Made by a program: the position numbers and the translations under genes. From Oryzibacter oryziterrae (lineage in GTDB: Bacteria > Pseudomonadota > Alphaproteobacteria > Rhizobiales > Pleomorphomonadaceae), in NCBI RefSeq assembly GCF_021864535.1, contig NZ_JAKJIC010000006.1:62001-126000 (forward strand): DNA of 64,000 bases, given 5' to 3'. Below the pieces are notes generated by a model, which was given only the letters and a program-made list of their open reading frames with translations, made no database searches and was not told where the DNA came from. Positions 30,300 through 38,902 of this stretch are shown one piece after another. Every line of letters begins with the position of its first letter. Within the stretch, counting starts at the first letter, position 1.

Positions 30300-31217
30300 A
30301 TGCTCGAAAAGCTTGAACTGCTTCTCTATCTGGCCAAGGAACGACATTTCGGGCGCGCGGCGGAAGCGGCCGGGATCACGCAGCCGACCCTCTCGTCGGC
30401 GGTCAAGAGCCTCGAGGACCAGCTCGGCGTGCTGATCGTGGTGCGTGGCGCCCGCTTCCAGGGGTTCACGCCAGAGGGCGAACGCATTCTCGATTGGGCG
30501 CGTCGGCTGGTGTCGGACGCACGCACCATGCGCCAGGAGGTGCAGGCGCTCCGCCAGGGACTGACGGGCGTCGCCCGTATCGCCGTGGTGCCGACCGCCT
30601 TGCCCTTCGTCGTAGAGCTGACCGGCCCGATATCGCAGGCCCATGCCGAGGTGCGTTTTCAAGTCATGTCCATGACCTCGGACCAGATCGCCAAGGGGCT
30701 CGACAATCTGGAAGTGGAAGTCGGCATCACCTATTTGAACGAGGTGTCGCAGGCCCGCTATGCCACGGTGCCGCTCTATCAGGAGCGCTATGCGCTGTTG
30801 GTGGCACCCGAATCGCCGCTCGCCGGCCGCAGTTCGATTTCCTGGGCCGAGGCCGCACGGCAGCCGCTCTGCCTGCTCACGCCCGACATGCAGCACCGGC
30901 GTCTTGTCGAACGACATCTGCGCGAGGCCGGCGCCGACGTGGCGCCCCGCATTGAAAGCAACTCGCTGATCGTGCTGCACACTCATGTGCGCAGCGGCCA
31001 GTTCGCCTCGATCATCCCCGCCCGCTTTGCCCAGAGCATGGACGAGCGTGGCTTGATGAAGGCCATCCCGATCACCGAACCGGCGGTGTCCTATTCCATC
31101 GGTCTCGTCGCCAGTCCGCGCGAGCCGCATCCCCCTATCGTGACCGCGCTGATCGAGCAGGCCCGCAAACTGTCGCAGCGCGACGGCTGGTTCGACCTGC
31201 CAAATGACCCGCGCTGA
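30300..31217 (+). CDS. fdsR: LysR-type regulator, probable FdsR of the formate dehydrogenase operon
   Basis: A 305-residue LysR regulator: N-terminal winged helix (residues 1-60, LELLLYLAKERHFGRAAEAAGITQPTLSSAVKSLEDQLG) and a two-lobed effector domain (about 90-290). It lies directly before fdsGBACD in the same direction, the usual position of the FdsR-type activator/repressor that responds to formate in Cupriavidus and methylotrophs. The assignment rests mainly on position. The gap to fdsG contains several short palindromes suitable as its operators. Confidence 0.82.
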   Translation: MLEKLELLLYLAKERHFGRAAEAAGITQPTLSSAVKSLEDQLGVLIVVRGARFQGFTPEGERILDWARRLVSDARTMRQEVQALRQGLTGVARIAVVPTALPFVVELTGPISQAHAEVRFQVMSMTSDQIAKGLDNLEVEVGITYLNEVSQARYATVPLYQERYALLVAPESPLAGRSSISWAEAARQPLCLLTPDMQHRRLVERHLREAGADVAPRIESNSLIVLHTHVRSGQFASIIPARFAQSMDERGLMKAIPITEPAVSYSIGLVASPREPHPPIVTALIEQARKLSQRDGWFDLPNDPR

Positions 31218-31298
31218 AGGTTTTGCAGAGAGGACGCGGGCTGCGACTCTTCGCGCAGGGCAGTGTGAACGGCAGCTTTCCGGCCTTTGCGCCATTCT

Positions 31299-31437
31299 GA
31301 TAGAAACTTTCTATCGATAGACGAAACCCCCGTATTGATTGATTTGCTGGATTTCCGCACTTTCCGAGGAAATACGCAGTCCGCCCGATGGGTGGATTTC
31401 GTAAATCTGGCCGGAATGGCGTGAATGACGCGTCATT
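31299..31437. promoter_or_regulatory. Cluster of palindromes in the fds promoter region (candidate LysR operators)
   Basis: Three inverted repeats: GATAGAA-ACT-TTCTATC (31299-31315) overlapping CTATCGATAG; GATTTCGTAAATC (31395-31407); and the perfect 14-bp AATGACGCGTCATT (31424-31437). LysR proteins bind dyads around T-N11-A, and the set lies between fdsR and fdsG, upstream of a good ribosome-binding site. Which are true operators cannot be told from sequence. Confidence 0.5.
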
Positions 31438-31525
31438 TCCAGTGAACCGCCGCGCGGTGGGGGATCGGGTGCGAGGTCTCAGGATCGATCGCTGCACGAC
31501 CCGCGCGGAAGCGGGAGGGTAGAAG

Positions 31526-31999
31526 GTGTCGCGTCACGAGCCGTTCTCGGTTGCTCGCACAGAGGAACTGGTCGCCCAGCATCTCCATCTGGAAGGACCG
31601 CTCCTTCCAATCCTGCATGCCGTGCAGGAAGTGTTCGGCTTTGTGCCGGAAGCCGCCGTTCCGGTGGTCGCTTCGGGCCTCAATGTCAGCCGGGCCGACG
31701 TGCATGGCGTCGTCACCTTCTATGAAGACTTCCACCAGAAGCCGGATGGCGAGCATGTGGTGAAGATCTGCCGGGCTGAGGCCTGCCAGTCCATGGGGGG
31801 TGAGGAGCTTGCCGCCCATGCGGAGCGCTGCCTCGGCGTCTCCTTCGGGCAGACGTCTGCCGATGGCCAGGTGACGCTTGAGAAAGTCTTCTGCCTCGGC
31901 CTCTGCGCCACCGCGCCGGCGGCTATGGTCAATGGCGATTTGCGCGGTCGGCTCAGCCGCGCCGGCGTTGAGGCCATTGCCCGGGAGGTCGGCCGATGA
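31526..31999 (+). CDS. fdsG: NAD-dependent formate dehydrogenase gamma subunit
   Basis: A 157-residue NuoE-like thioredoxin-fold [2Fe-2S] protein. Cluster ligands are in CRAEACQSMGG and CLGLCATAPAAMVNG, the four-cysteine pattern of NuoE and FdsG. It moves electrons inside the soluble Mo-dependent formate dehydrogenase FdsABG(D), which oxidises formate to CO2 and reduces NAD+. Start is GTG with GGGAGG 7 bp upstream. Its stop overlaps the fdsB start by 4 bp (ATGA). Confidence 0.95.
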   Translation: MSRHEPFSVARTEELVAQHLHLEGPLLPILHAVQEVFGFVPEAAVPVVASGLNVSRADVHGVVTFYEDFHQKPDGEHVVKICRAEACQSMGGEELAAHAERCLGVSFGQTSADGQVTLEKVFCLGLCATAPAAMVNGDLRGRLSRAGVEAIAREVGR

Positions 32000-33549
32000 G
32001 CGTGCGTCTCTATCTTCCGCGCGATGCCGCCGCCTTGGCCTGCGGTGCCGACAAGGTCGCCAAGGCCCTGGCCGCGGCGGCACCCGGCGTGCCGCTCATC
32101 CGCAACGGCTCGCGTGGCATGCTGTGGCTGGAGCCTCTGCTCGAAGTGGAATACCACGGCGTGCGCTATGGCTTCGGGCCGGTGAGCGCCGCCGATGTCG
32201 CCGGGCTGGTGAGCGCCGGCATTCTTGAAGATCCCGCCGAGGTCAGCCATCCGCTCGCCATCGGTATCGTGGCGCAGCATCCCTTCATGGCCGCCCAGCA
32301 GCGACTGACCTTTGCCCGATGCGGTGTCATCGATCCCCTGTCGCTCGACGACTATATCGAGCATGGCGGCTACAAGGGCCTTGAGCGCGCCATGAAGCTG
32401 GCGCCGGCCGATATCGTTGCCGAGGTCACCAAGTCGGGTCTGCGCGGTCGTGGTGGTGCGGGTTTCCCCACCGGCATCAAGTGGAAGACGGTGCTCGACG
32501 CCGAGGCGTCGCAGAAATACATCGTCTGCAACGCCGATGAGGGCGACAGCGGCACCTTCGCCGATCGCATGATCATCGAGGGCGATCCCTTCCAGCTGAT
32601 CGAGGGCATGACCATCGCCGGCATCGCCGTGGGCGCGACGCGCGGCTATGTCTACATCCGCTCGGAATATCCCCATGCCATCGCGACCCTGACCGAGGCG
32701 ATCCACAAGGCGCGTCGTCTGGGCTTCCTTGGCCCCAAGGTTTACGGCAGTGCCCATGCCTTCGAGCTGGAAGTGCGGGCCGGGGCCGGTGCCTATGTCT
32801 GCGGCGAGGAAACCGCGCTTCTCGAATCCATCGAGGGCAAGCGTGGCGTGGTGCGCGCCAAGCCGCCACTGCCGGCGCACAAGGGCCTGTTCGGCAAGCC
32901 GACCATCATCAACAACGTACTGTCTTTGACCGCCGTGCCGCATATCATGGCCGCCGGTGCGGAGTATTACGCCAACTATGGCATGGGCCGGTCGCGCGGC
33001 ACCATGCCGATCCAGATCGCCGGCAACGTCAAGCATGGTGGCCTGTTCGAGGTGGCCTTCGGCATCACGCTGGGCGAACTTGTCGAGAAGATCGGCGGCG
33101 GCACGGCCTCGGGTCGACCGGTCCGGGCGGTGCAGATCGGCGGGCCGCTCGGCGCCTATTTCCCGCCCGCCCTGTTCGACACGCCCTTCGACTATGAGGC
33201 CTTCACCGCCAAGGGCGGGCTGATCGGCCATGGTGGCATTGTCGTGTTCGACGATACGGTGGATATGGCCAAGATGGCCCGCTTTGCCTTCGATTTCTGC
33301 TCCATCGAGAGCTGCGGCAAGTGCACGCCCTGCCGCATCGGCTCGACACGCGGCAAGGAAACCATCGACCGAATCGTCGCCGGCATCGACGTCGAAGCCA
33401 ATATCGCGCTGGTCGAGGATCTGTCCCAGACCATGAAGCTCGGTTCGCTCTGTGCGCTCGGCGGTTTCACGCCCTATCCCGTCCTGAGCGCGCTCACCCA
33501 TTTTCCCGAGGACTTTCGCCGCACGGCTCCTGCCGTGGCGGCTGAATGA
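31996..33549 (+). CDS. fdsB: NAD-dependent formate dehydrogenase beta subunit
   Basis: A 517-residue NuoF-like subunit holding FMN, NAD(H) and a [4Fe-4S] cluster. An N-terminal thioredoxin-like region (about 1-90) is fused to the NuoF core: GLRGRGGAGFPTG (FMN/NADH), CNADEGDSGTFADR, GAGAYVCGEETALLESIEG and the cluster motif ESCGKCTPCRIGS with the fourth Cys in GSLCALGG. It passes electrons from formate to NAD+. It overlaps fdsG by 4 bp and is followed by fdsA after 11 bp, so subunits are made in a coupled fashion. Confidence 0.96.
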   Translation: MSVRLYLPRDAAALACGADKVAKALAAAAPGVPLIRNGSRGMLWLEPLLEVEYHGVRYGFGPVSAADVAGLVSAGILEDPAEVSHPLAIGIVAQHPFMAAQQRLTFARCGVIDPLSLDDYIEHGGYKGLERAMKLAPADIVAEVTKSGLRGRGGAGFPTGIKWKTVLDAEASQKYIVCNADEGDSGTFADRMIIEGDPFQLIEGMTIAGIAVGATRGYVYIRSEYPHAIATLTEAIHKARRLGFLGPKVYGSAHAFELEVRAGAGAYVCGEETALLESIEGKRGVVRAKPPLPAHKGLFGKPTIINNVLSLTAVPHIMAAGAEYYANYGMGRSRGTMPIQIAGNVKHGGLFEVAFGITLGELVEKIGGGTASGRPVRAVQIGGPLGAYFPPALFDTPFDYEAFTAKGGLIGHGGIVVFDDTVDMAKMARFAFDFCSIESCGKCTPCRIGSTRGKETIDRIVAGIDVEANIALVEDLSQTMKLGSLCALGGFTPYPVLSALTHFPEDFRRTAPAVAAE

Positions 33550-33560
33550 GAGGTCCGGCC

Positions 33561-36431
33561 ATGTCACTCGTTCCCGAAACCGATTTCGGCACCAAGGCGG
33601 TCCACTCGGACAAGACCGTCACCGTCACCATCGACGGCCAGCGCATTGCTGTGCCCGAGGGCACGTCGATCATGCGGGCCGCCATGGAACTCGGCACCAA
33701 GATCCCCAAGCTCTGCGCCACCGACACGCTGGATGCCTTCGGCTCCTGCCGTCTCTGCCTCGTGGAGATCGAGGGACGCGCCGGCACGCCGGCGTCCTGC
33801 ACCACGCCTTGCGCACCCAACATGGTGGTGCACACCCAGACGCCACGCCTCAAGCAGCTGCGCAATGGCGTCATGGAACTCTACATCTCCGACCATCCGC
33901 TCGACTGCCTGACTTGCGCGGCCAATGGCGATTGCGAGCTGCAGGAGATGGCGGGTGCCGTGGGCTTGCGCGAGGTGCGCTATGGCCAAGACGGTGCCAA
34001 CCATGTGTCGGCCCGCACTGGCGGCTGCGACAATCACCACTACAAGGCCAAGGACACTTCCAACCCCTATTTCACCTATGACCCGGCCAAGTGCATCGTC
34101 TGCAATCGCTGCGTCCGCGCCTGCCAGGAAGTGCAGGGCACTTTCGCGCTGACGATCTCCGGTCGCGGCTTTGAAAGCCGCGTCAGCCCCGGCATGGACG
34201 AGCCCTTCATGGAGAGCGAGTGCGTGTCCTGCGGTGCCTGCGTGCAGGCCTGCCCGACCGCGACGCTCACCGAAAAGAAGGTGATCGAGATCGGCCAACC
34301 CGAGCATTCGGTGGTCACCACCTGTGCCTATTGCGGTGTTGGCTGTACCTTCAAGGCGGAGATGCGCGGCCAGGAGCTGGTGCGCATGGTGCCCTGGAAG
34401 GACGGCAAGGCCAATCGCGGGCATTCCTGCGTCAAGGGGCGCTTTGCCTGGGGCTATTCCACGCATCGCGACCGTATTCTCAAGCCAATGATCCGTGAGA
34501 AGATCACCGATCCCTGGCGGGAAGTGTCCTGGGACGAGGCGCTGCTGCGCGTTGCCAACGAGTTCCGCCGCATCCAGGGCCAATATGGCAAGAAGGCTGT
34601 CGGCGGCATCACCTCTTCACGCTGCACCAATGAGGAAGTCTGGCTGGTTCAGAAGCTGATCCGCGCCGGCTTCGGCACCAACAACGTCGACACCTGCGCC
34701 CGCGTCTGCCATTCGCCGACCGGCTATGGCCTTGCGACCGCCTATGGCACCTCCGCCGGCACACAGGATTTCGATTCGATCGATCAGGCGGATGTCATCG
34801 TCATCATCGGCGCCAATCCCACTGACGGTCATCCGGTGGTCGGCAGCAAGCTCAAGCGTCGCATCCGCGAGGGCGCGCGGCTGATCGTCATCGATCCGCG
34901 CCGCATCGACATCGTCGAGACGCCGCATGTGAAGGCCGACTATCATCTGGCCCTGCAGCCGGGGACCAACGTGGCCATTCTCACCTCGATGGCGCATGTG
35001 ATCGTCACCGAGGGGCTGGCCAACGAGGCTTTCATCGCCGAGCGCTGCGACATCGAAGAGTATCGCGAATGGGCCGCCTTCGTGAGTGACATGCGTTACT
35101 CACCTGAGACAATCTCGCCGCTCACAGGGGTGCCAGCGCGACTTATCCGTGACGCTGCGCGCCTGTATGCAACAGGGGGAAATGCCGCGATCTACTACGG
35201 CCTCGGCGTCACCGAGCATAGCCAGGGCTCGACCACGGTTATGGCGATTGCCAATCTCGCCATGGCCACCGGCAACATCGGCCGGCCGGGTGTCGGCGTT
35301 AACCCCTTGCGCGGACAGAACAATGTGCAGGGCTCCTGCGACATGGGCTCCTTCCCGCACGAGCTGCCGGGCTATCGCCACATCTCCAATGACGCCGTGC
35401 GCAAGAGTTTCGAGGATGCCTGGGCCACCACGCTCGATTCCGAGCCGGGCTTGCGTATTCCCAACATGCTGGACGCTGCCGTCGAAGGTTCCTTCAAGGC
35501 GATCTACATTCAGGGCGAAGACATTCTGCAGTCCGATCCCGATCAGACGCATGTAGCCGCCGGTCTTGCGGCCATGGAATGTGTCGTCGTCCAGGATCTG
35601 TTCTTGAATGAGACGGCCAATTACGCGCATGTCTTCCTGCCGGGCTCCACCTTCCTCGAGAAGGACGGCACCTTCACCAATGCCGAACGCCGCATCCAGC
35701 GGGTTCGCAAGGTGATGGAGCCCAAGAACGGCAAGGCCGACTGGGAGGTGACCCAGGCGCTCGCCAGGACTTTCGGTCTCGATTGGAATTACGCGCATCC
35801 CTCTGAAATCATGGAGGAAGTCGCCGCACTGACCCCATCGTTCGCCGGCGTGACCTACGAGAAGCTGGACGCCGTCGGTTCGGTCCAGTGGCCCTGCAAC
35901 GAGGAGCATCCGGAGGGGTCTCCCATCATGCACGTGGACCGCTTCGTCCGCGGCAAGGGCCACTTTGTACTTACCGAATACATTCCGACCGAAGAAAGAA
36001 CCGGTCCGCGCTTCCCGCTGCTCCTCACCACGGGCCGGATTCTGAGCCAGTACAACGTCGGCGCCCAGACGCGAAGGACGGAAAATGTCCTTTGGCATCA
36101 AGAGGATATGCTGGAGATCCATCCCCATGATGCCGAGCAGCGCGGGGTCAAGGATGGCGATTGGGTGAAGATCCAGAGCCGCGCCGGCGAGATCGCGCTG
36201 CGCGCCGAGATCACCGACCGCGTCGCCCCCGGCGTCGTCTACACCACCTTCCACCACCCGCTGACCCGGGCCAATGTGGTGACGACCGACTTCTCCGACT
36301 GGGCGACCAACTGTCCGGAATACAAGGTCACCGCCGTGCAGGTGTCTCCCTCCAATGGTCCGCTGCAGAACCAGCTGGAATATGAAGCCTTTTCAAGGGA
36401 GTCGCGCCGCATCGCCCCGGCGGCGGAGTGA
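33561..36431 (+). CDS. fdsA: NAD-dependent formate dehydrogenase alpha (molybdenum) subunit
   Basis: A 956-residue catalytic subunit. N-terminal [2Fe-2S] domain (Cys52, 63, 66, 80), a NuoG-like His-Cys and two ferredoxin-like [4Fe-4S] regions (CIVCNRCVRACQE and CVSCGACVQACP), then the bis-MGD domain beginning with its own [4Fe-4S] motif CAYCGVGCTF. The Mo ligand is Cys383 in CARVCHSPTGYG, the cysteine rather than selenocysteine form. It oxidises formate in the cytoplasm. The ATG at 33561 with GAGAGG upstream was chosen over an ATGA-overlap start at 33546. A ~100-bp patch around 35090-35190 uses codons unlike the rest. Confidence 0.96.
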   Translation: MSLVPETDFGTKAVHSDKTVTVTIDGQRIAVPEGTSIMRAAMELGTKIPKLCATDTLDAFGSCRLCLVEIEGRAGTPASCTTPCAPNMVVHTQTPRLKQLRNGVMELYISDHPLDCLTCAANGDCELQEMAGAVGLREVRYGQDGANHVSARTGGCDNHHYKAKDTSNPYFTYDPAKCIVCNRCVRACQEVQGTFALTISGRGFESRVSPGMDEPFMESECVSCGACVQACPTATLTEKKVIEIGQPEHSVVTTCAYCGVGCTFKAEMRGQELVRMVPWKDGKANRGHSCVKGRFAWGYSTHRDRILKPMIREKITDPWREVSWDEALLRVANEFRRIQGQYGKKAVGGITSSRCTNEEVWLVQKLIRAGFGTNNVDTCARVCHSPTGYGLATAYGTSAGTQDFDSIDQADVIVIIGANPTDGHPVVGSKLKRRIREGARLIVIDPRRIDIVETPHVKADYHLALQPGTNVAILTSMAHVIVTEGLANEAFIAERCDIEEYREWAAFVSDMRYSPETISPLTGVPARLIRDAARLYATGGNAAIYYGLGVTEHSQGSTTVMAIANLAMATGNIGRPGVGVNPLRGQNNVQGSCDMGSFPHELPGYRHISNDAVRKSFEDAWATTLDSEPGLRIPNMLDAAVEGSFKAIYIQGEDILQSDPDQTHVAAGLAAMECVVVQDLFLNETANYAHVFLPGSTFLEKDGTFTNAERRIQRVRKVMEPKNGKADWEVTQALARTFGLDWNYAHPSEIMEEVAALTPSFAGVTYEKLDAVGSVQWPCNEEHPEGSPIMHVDRFVRGKGHFVLTEYIPTEERTGPRFPLLLTTGRILSQYNVGAQTRRTENVLWHQEDMLEIHPHDAEQRGVKDGDWVKIQSRAGEIALRAEITDRVAPGVVYTTFHHPLTRANVVTTDFSDWATNCPEYKVTAVQVSPSNGPLQNQLEYEAFSRESRRIAPAAE

Positions 36432-36435
36432 GATC

Positions 36436-37245
36436 ATGCCAAGCCCGTTGCACCATCCGCTGCTGATCAAACCGGGGACGGCGCCGTCGTCAAAGGCACG
36501 CCGCCTCCCCGAAGAGATGGCCGTCGCGATGGTGCACAACGGTTCGACGACAGCTGTTCTCATGGCAAGTCCTTGCGATCTTGAGGATCTTGCCATCGGC
36601 TTTGCCATCACCGAAGGCCTCATTGAGGCGGTTTCGGAAGTGCGCGACGTCGAGATTGTCGAGGGCTTCCATGGCATTGAGGCGCGGCTCTGGCTGCCGG
36701 ACGAGCGTGCCGCCGCCTTGTCGGCACGCCGTCGCGCCATGGTCGGCCCCACCGGCTGCGGTCTTTGCGGTGTCGAGAGCCTTGAAGCGGCTGTCCGGCT
36801 TCCCCGTGCCATCACCCGCGATCTGTCCGTTGGCGCCGACGCCATCCGCACGGCACTTCAGGCCGTGCGGCCGCTCCAGAGGCTCGGTTCGGAGACCCAG
36901 GCGACCCACGCAGCCGCTTTTGCCTCCGTCTCCGGTGAAGTACTGTTGGTACGCGAAGACGTTGGCCGGCATAACGCACTCGACAAGCTTGTTGGTGCTG
37001 TTCTCCGGCAAGGCCTTGATCCGAAGAATGGATTTGTTCTGGTGACCAGCCGTGTCTCGGTCGAGATGGTGCAGAAGGCCGCCGCTCTCGGCTCCGCGGT
37101 GCTGGTTGCCGTTTCGGCCCCCACCGATCTTGCCATCCGCGTTGCACACACGGCCGGGCTCACGGTCATCGCCGTGGCACGCCAGGATTCCTTTGAGATT
37201 TTCACCCACGCCGACCGCATTGTATATGCCGAGGAGCCCGTCTGA
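36436..37245 (+). CDS. fdhD: Formate dehydrogenase accessory sulfurtransferase FdhD (FdsC)
   Basis: A 269-residue FdhD-family protein that hands sulfur from a cysteine desulfurase to the molybdenum cofactor, without which formate dehydrogenase is inactive. The CxxC motif is Cys108/Cys111 in GPTGCGLCGVESL; DVGRHNALDKLVG and FVLVTSRVSVEMVQKAA are strongly conserved. It lies 4 bp after fdsA with start ATG 36436, inside the fds operon where it is called fdsC. Confidence 0.95.
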   Translation: MPSPLHHPLLIKPGTAPSSKARRLPEEMAVAMVHNGSTTAVLMASPCDLEDLAIGFAITEGLIEAVSEVRDVEIVEGFHGIEARLWLPDERAAALSARRRAMVGPTGCGLCGVESLEAAVRLPRAITRDLSVGADAIRTALQAVRPLQRLGSETQATHAAAFASVSGEVLLVREDVGRHNALDKLVGAVLRQGLDPKNGFVLVTSRVSVEMVQKAAALGSAVLVAVSAPTDLAIRVAHTAGLTVIAVARQDSFEIFTHADRIVYAEEPV

Positions 37246-37247
37246 TC

Positions 37248-37448
37248 ATGTCCTCTTCCAAGCTCGTGACCATGGCCAACCAGATAGCCCTGGCTTTTCA
37301 GGCGCAGGGCGAAGAGCGCGCCTTGCCGCAGATCCGCGCGCATGTGGAGAAGTTCTGGGATCCGCGCATGCGTGAGGGGCTTCGCGTCCATCTCAGCCAG
37401 GGTGGCGATGGACTGGATCCGCTGGCGCTGAGAGCGCTTGCGGACTAA
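37248..37448 (+). CDS. fdsD: Formate dehydrogenase delta subunit
   Basis: A 66-residue small helical protein, last gene of the operon, starting 2 bp after fdhD. Motif LVTMANQIALAFQAQG, the KFWDPRMREGL block and the ending LSPLALRAL-like DPLALRALAD are typical of FdsD, which is needed for an active enzyme and may help cofactor insertion. Its 3' end overlaps by 4 bp the convergent endonuclease-family gene. Confidence 0.93.
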   Translation: MSSSKLVTMANQIALAFQAQGEERALPQIRAHVEKFWDPRMREGLRVHLSQGGDGLDPLALRALAD

Positions 37449-38272
37449 CTGCTTGACGACGCAGCGAGATCAATCACCGCCTTGACCGGCAGGTGGTCCG
37501 ACGCGAGCCGGGCCAAGGGGCTCTCATGCACCTCGAAATGCTGGATCAACCCGTTCGGTGAGCCGAAGATGCGGTCGAGCGGGAAAATCGGGCGGCGTGA
37601 CGGGAAGCTCGGATGGTGCCGGTCGGCCGGACCGAAGAAGGGTTGAAGGCGATCAAGCGGCGAGTCATTTCGCCGTGGGCGCCATTCGTTGAAGTCCCCC
37701 ACCAGCAAGGTCGGCATGGCGGGGCCGCTGCTGGCGGCGACCCGAAGGGCTTGCAGCTGCTGGCGTCTCCAATGGGACAACAGGCCGAGATGGGCGGCGA
37801 TGATCCGCAGCGACTGCCCATTGATGTCGAACTCGGCGAGAACGGCGCCCCTTGGCTCAGCATGGGGCAGGGCAATGCGTTCGACGCGTCGCAAGAGGCC
37901 GCGCCGGGCAAAGAGGGCGTTGCCGTGCCAGCCATGGCTGGTCGGTCGAACGGCCAGCGGCACCAGTTGCAGTCCCGTTTCCCGTTCGAGCTGGCCGAGG
38001 TTCAGGCGTCCGTCGCGGGAGCCGAAGCGGCGGTCGGCTTCCTGCAGGGCGACGAAATCGGCGTCCAGCTCGGCAATGACCGCCGCCGTGCGGGCGGGAT
38101 CATAGACGCCGTCGGTGCCGATGCACTTGTGAATGTTGTAGCTGGCGACGCGAAAGTGGCGCTGTCCGTCGCAGACGAGCGTCTGCTCCTGTGCGGCAAC
38201 CTTGGTGCTGCGCAGCCCAATCTTCTGCACACGACTGATGAGCGTCTGGATGCGAGCGGTCTTGCTGGACAT
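37445..38272 (-). CDS. Endonuclease/exonuclease/phosphatase family protein
   Basis: A 275-residue member (from the ATG used here) of the DNase I-like superfamily of Mg2+-dependent phosphodiesterases. Catalytic motifs are visible: ASYNIHKCIG, LQEAD, AHLGLLSHWRRQQL, GDFNEW and the final SDHLPVKAV. The substrate may be nucleic acid or a phospholipid; many members act in lipid or signalling metabolism. A GTG at 38350 would add 26 residues; neither start has a strong ribosome-binding site. It converges on and overlaps fdsD. Confidence 0.82.
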   Translation of the reverse strand: MSSKTARIQTLISRVQKIGLRSTKVAAQEQTLVCDGQRHFRVASYNIHKCIGTDGVYDPARTAAVIAELDADFVALQEADRRFGSRDGRLNLGQLERETGLQLVPLAVRPTSHGWHGNALFARRGLLRRVERIALPHAEPRGAVLAEFDINGQSLRIIAAHLGLLSHWRRQQLQALRVAASSGPAMPTLLVGDFNEWRPRRNDSPLDRLQPFFGPADRHHPSFPSRRPIFPLDRIFGSPNGLIQHFEVHESPLARLASDHLPVKAVIDLAASSSS

Positions 38273-38539
38273 TTGTTGCTGGTGGCGTGATCCTGTCGCC
38301 GATGGTTCTAGCGCATGGCGCGGCAAAGCGGAATCGATCGTTTCGCGCACTTGTCATGCGTGAACCTGGGCACGCGGCATTTTGTCGTTGACTTGATGTC
38401 GGCGATGCTCCTTTCCGATGCCGGCAGTCCGGTGCTGGGCCGGTCCACGCCGGAGATGGAGCGTCCTCGGCGATCATGAATGTTGGCCAGCAAAGAAGAA
38501 AATCCCGGCTTCTTTCTGCGATTCTGGGTAACAGCACAA

Positions 38540-38568
38540 TTGACATCCGCTGGCTCGATACGTATGGT
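38540..38568 (+). promoter_or_regulatory. Sigma-70-type promoter upstream of rpmJ
   Basis: TTGACA and TATGGT separated by exactly 17 bp. Transcription would start near 38575, about 130 nt before rpmJ, and passes through a terminator-like hairpin first. Confidence 0.65.
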
Positions 38569-38574
38569 CCCGCC

Positions 38575-38683
38575 GACTTCGGCAGGCTCCTTTCGGGGAA
38601 CCGCTGATCGGGATTGTGACGTCTGGCGACCGAGACATGCCGGCGGCGCGCATGAGATGCGCGGCTACCGCCGGTTTTGTTTT
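38575..38683 (+). ncRNA. Leader with terminator-like hairpin before rpmJ (attenuator or short sRNA)
   Basis: The ~110-nt leader has small hairpins (GCCGACTTCGGC, CTCCTTTCGGGGA) and ends in a strong Rho-independent structure: outer stem CCGGCGG/CCGCCGG, inner stem CGCGCAT-GAG-ATGCGCG, then TTTTGTTTT. This lies only 24 bp before the rpmJ start codon. Either a separate sRNA ends here and rpmJ is read through, or L36 synthesis is governed by attenuation. I do not recognise a named family. Confidence 0.5.
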
Positions 38684-38706
38684 CCAGGCCGGCAAGGATG
38701 GACCAA

Positions 38707-38832
38707 ATGAAGATCAAGAATTCGCTTCGGGCTCTCATGGGCCGTGACCGCAACAATCGCATGGTCCGTCGCAAGGGCCGCATCTACATCATCAACAAGA
38801 AGAACCCGCGCTACAAGGCCCGTCAGGGCTGA
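38707..38832 (+). CDS. rpmJ: 50S ribosomal protein L36
   Basis: A 41-residue basic protein reading [18 protein letters not shown] at the start and ending NPRYKARQG. It is the cysteine-free type of L36 (no zinc-binding C+ motif) standard in Alphaproteobacteria and called YkgO-like elsewhere, often encoded apart from the main ribosomal operons as here. AAGGATGG lies just before the ATG. Confidence 0.96.
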   Translation: MKIKNSLRALMGRDRNNRMVRRKGRIYIINKKNPRYKARQG

Positions 38833-38902
38833 GGCCGGTTGGGGCATTGTCCCCGCACGTTCCTATCTGGATATTTGATGCCCGGGAGTTTATCTTCCGG
38901 GC

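Noticed and set aside
31720..33567. A 615-codon frame opposite fdsG/fdsB and similar long frames opposite cooM
   Set aside because: Same GC-driven antisense effect; composition is rich in His, Arg, Gly and Asp without domain motifs.
31526..37448. Formate hydrogenlyase formed by the fds operon and the hydrogenase
   Set aside because: The fds genes encode the soluble NAD-linked enzyme with its FMN/NAD subunit, 17 kb away and in a separate unit; there is no FdhF-type subunit in the hydrogenase operon.
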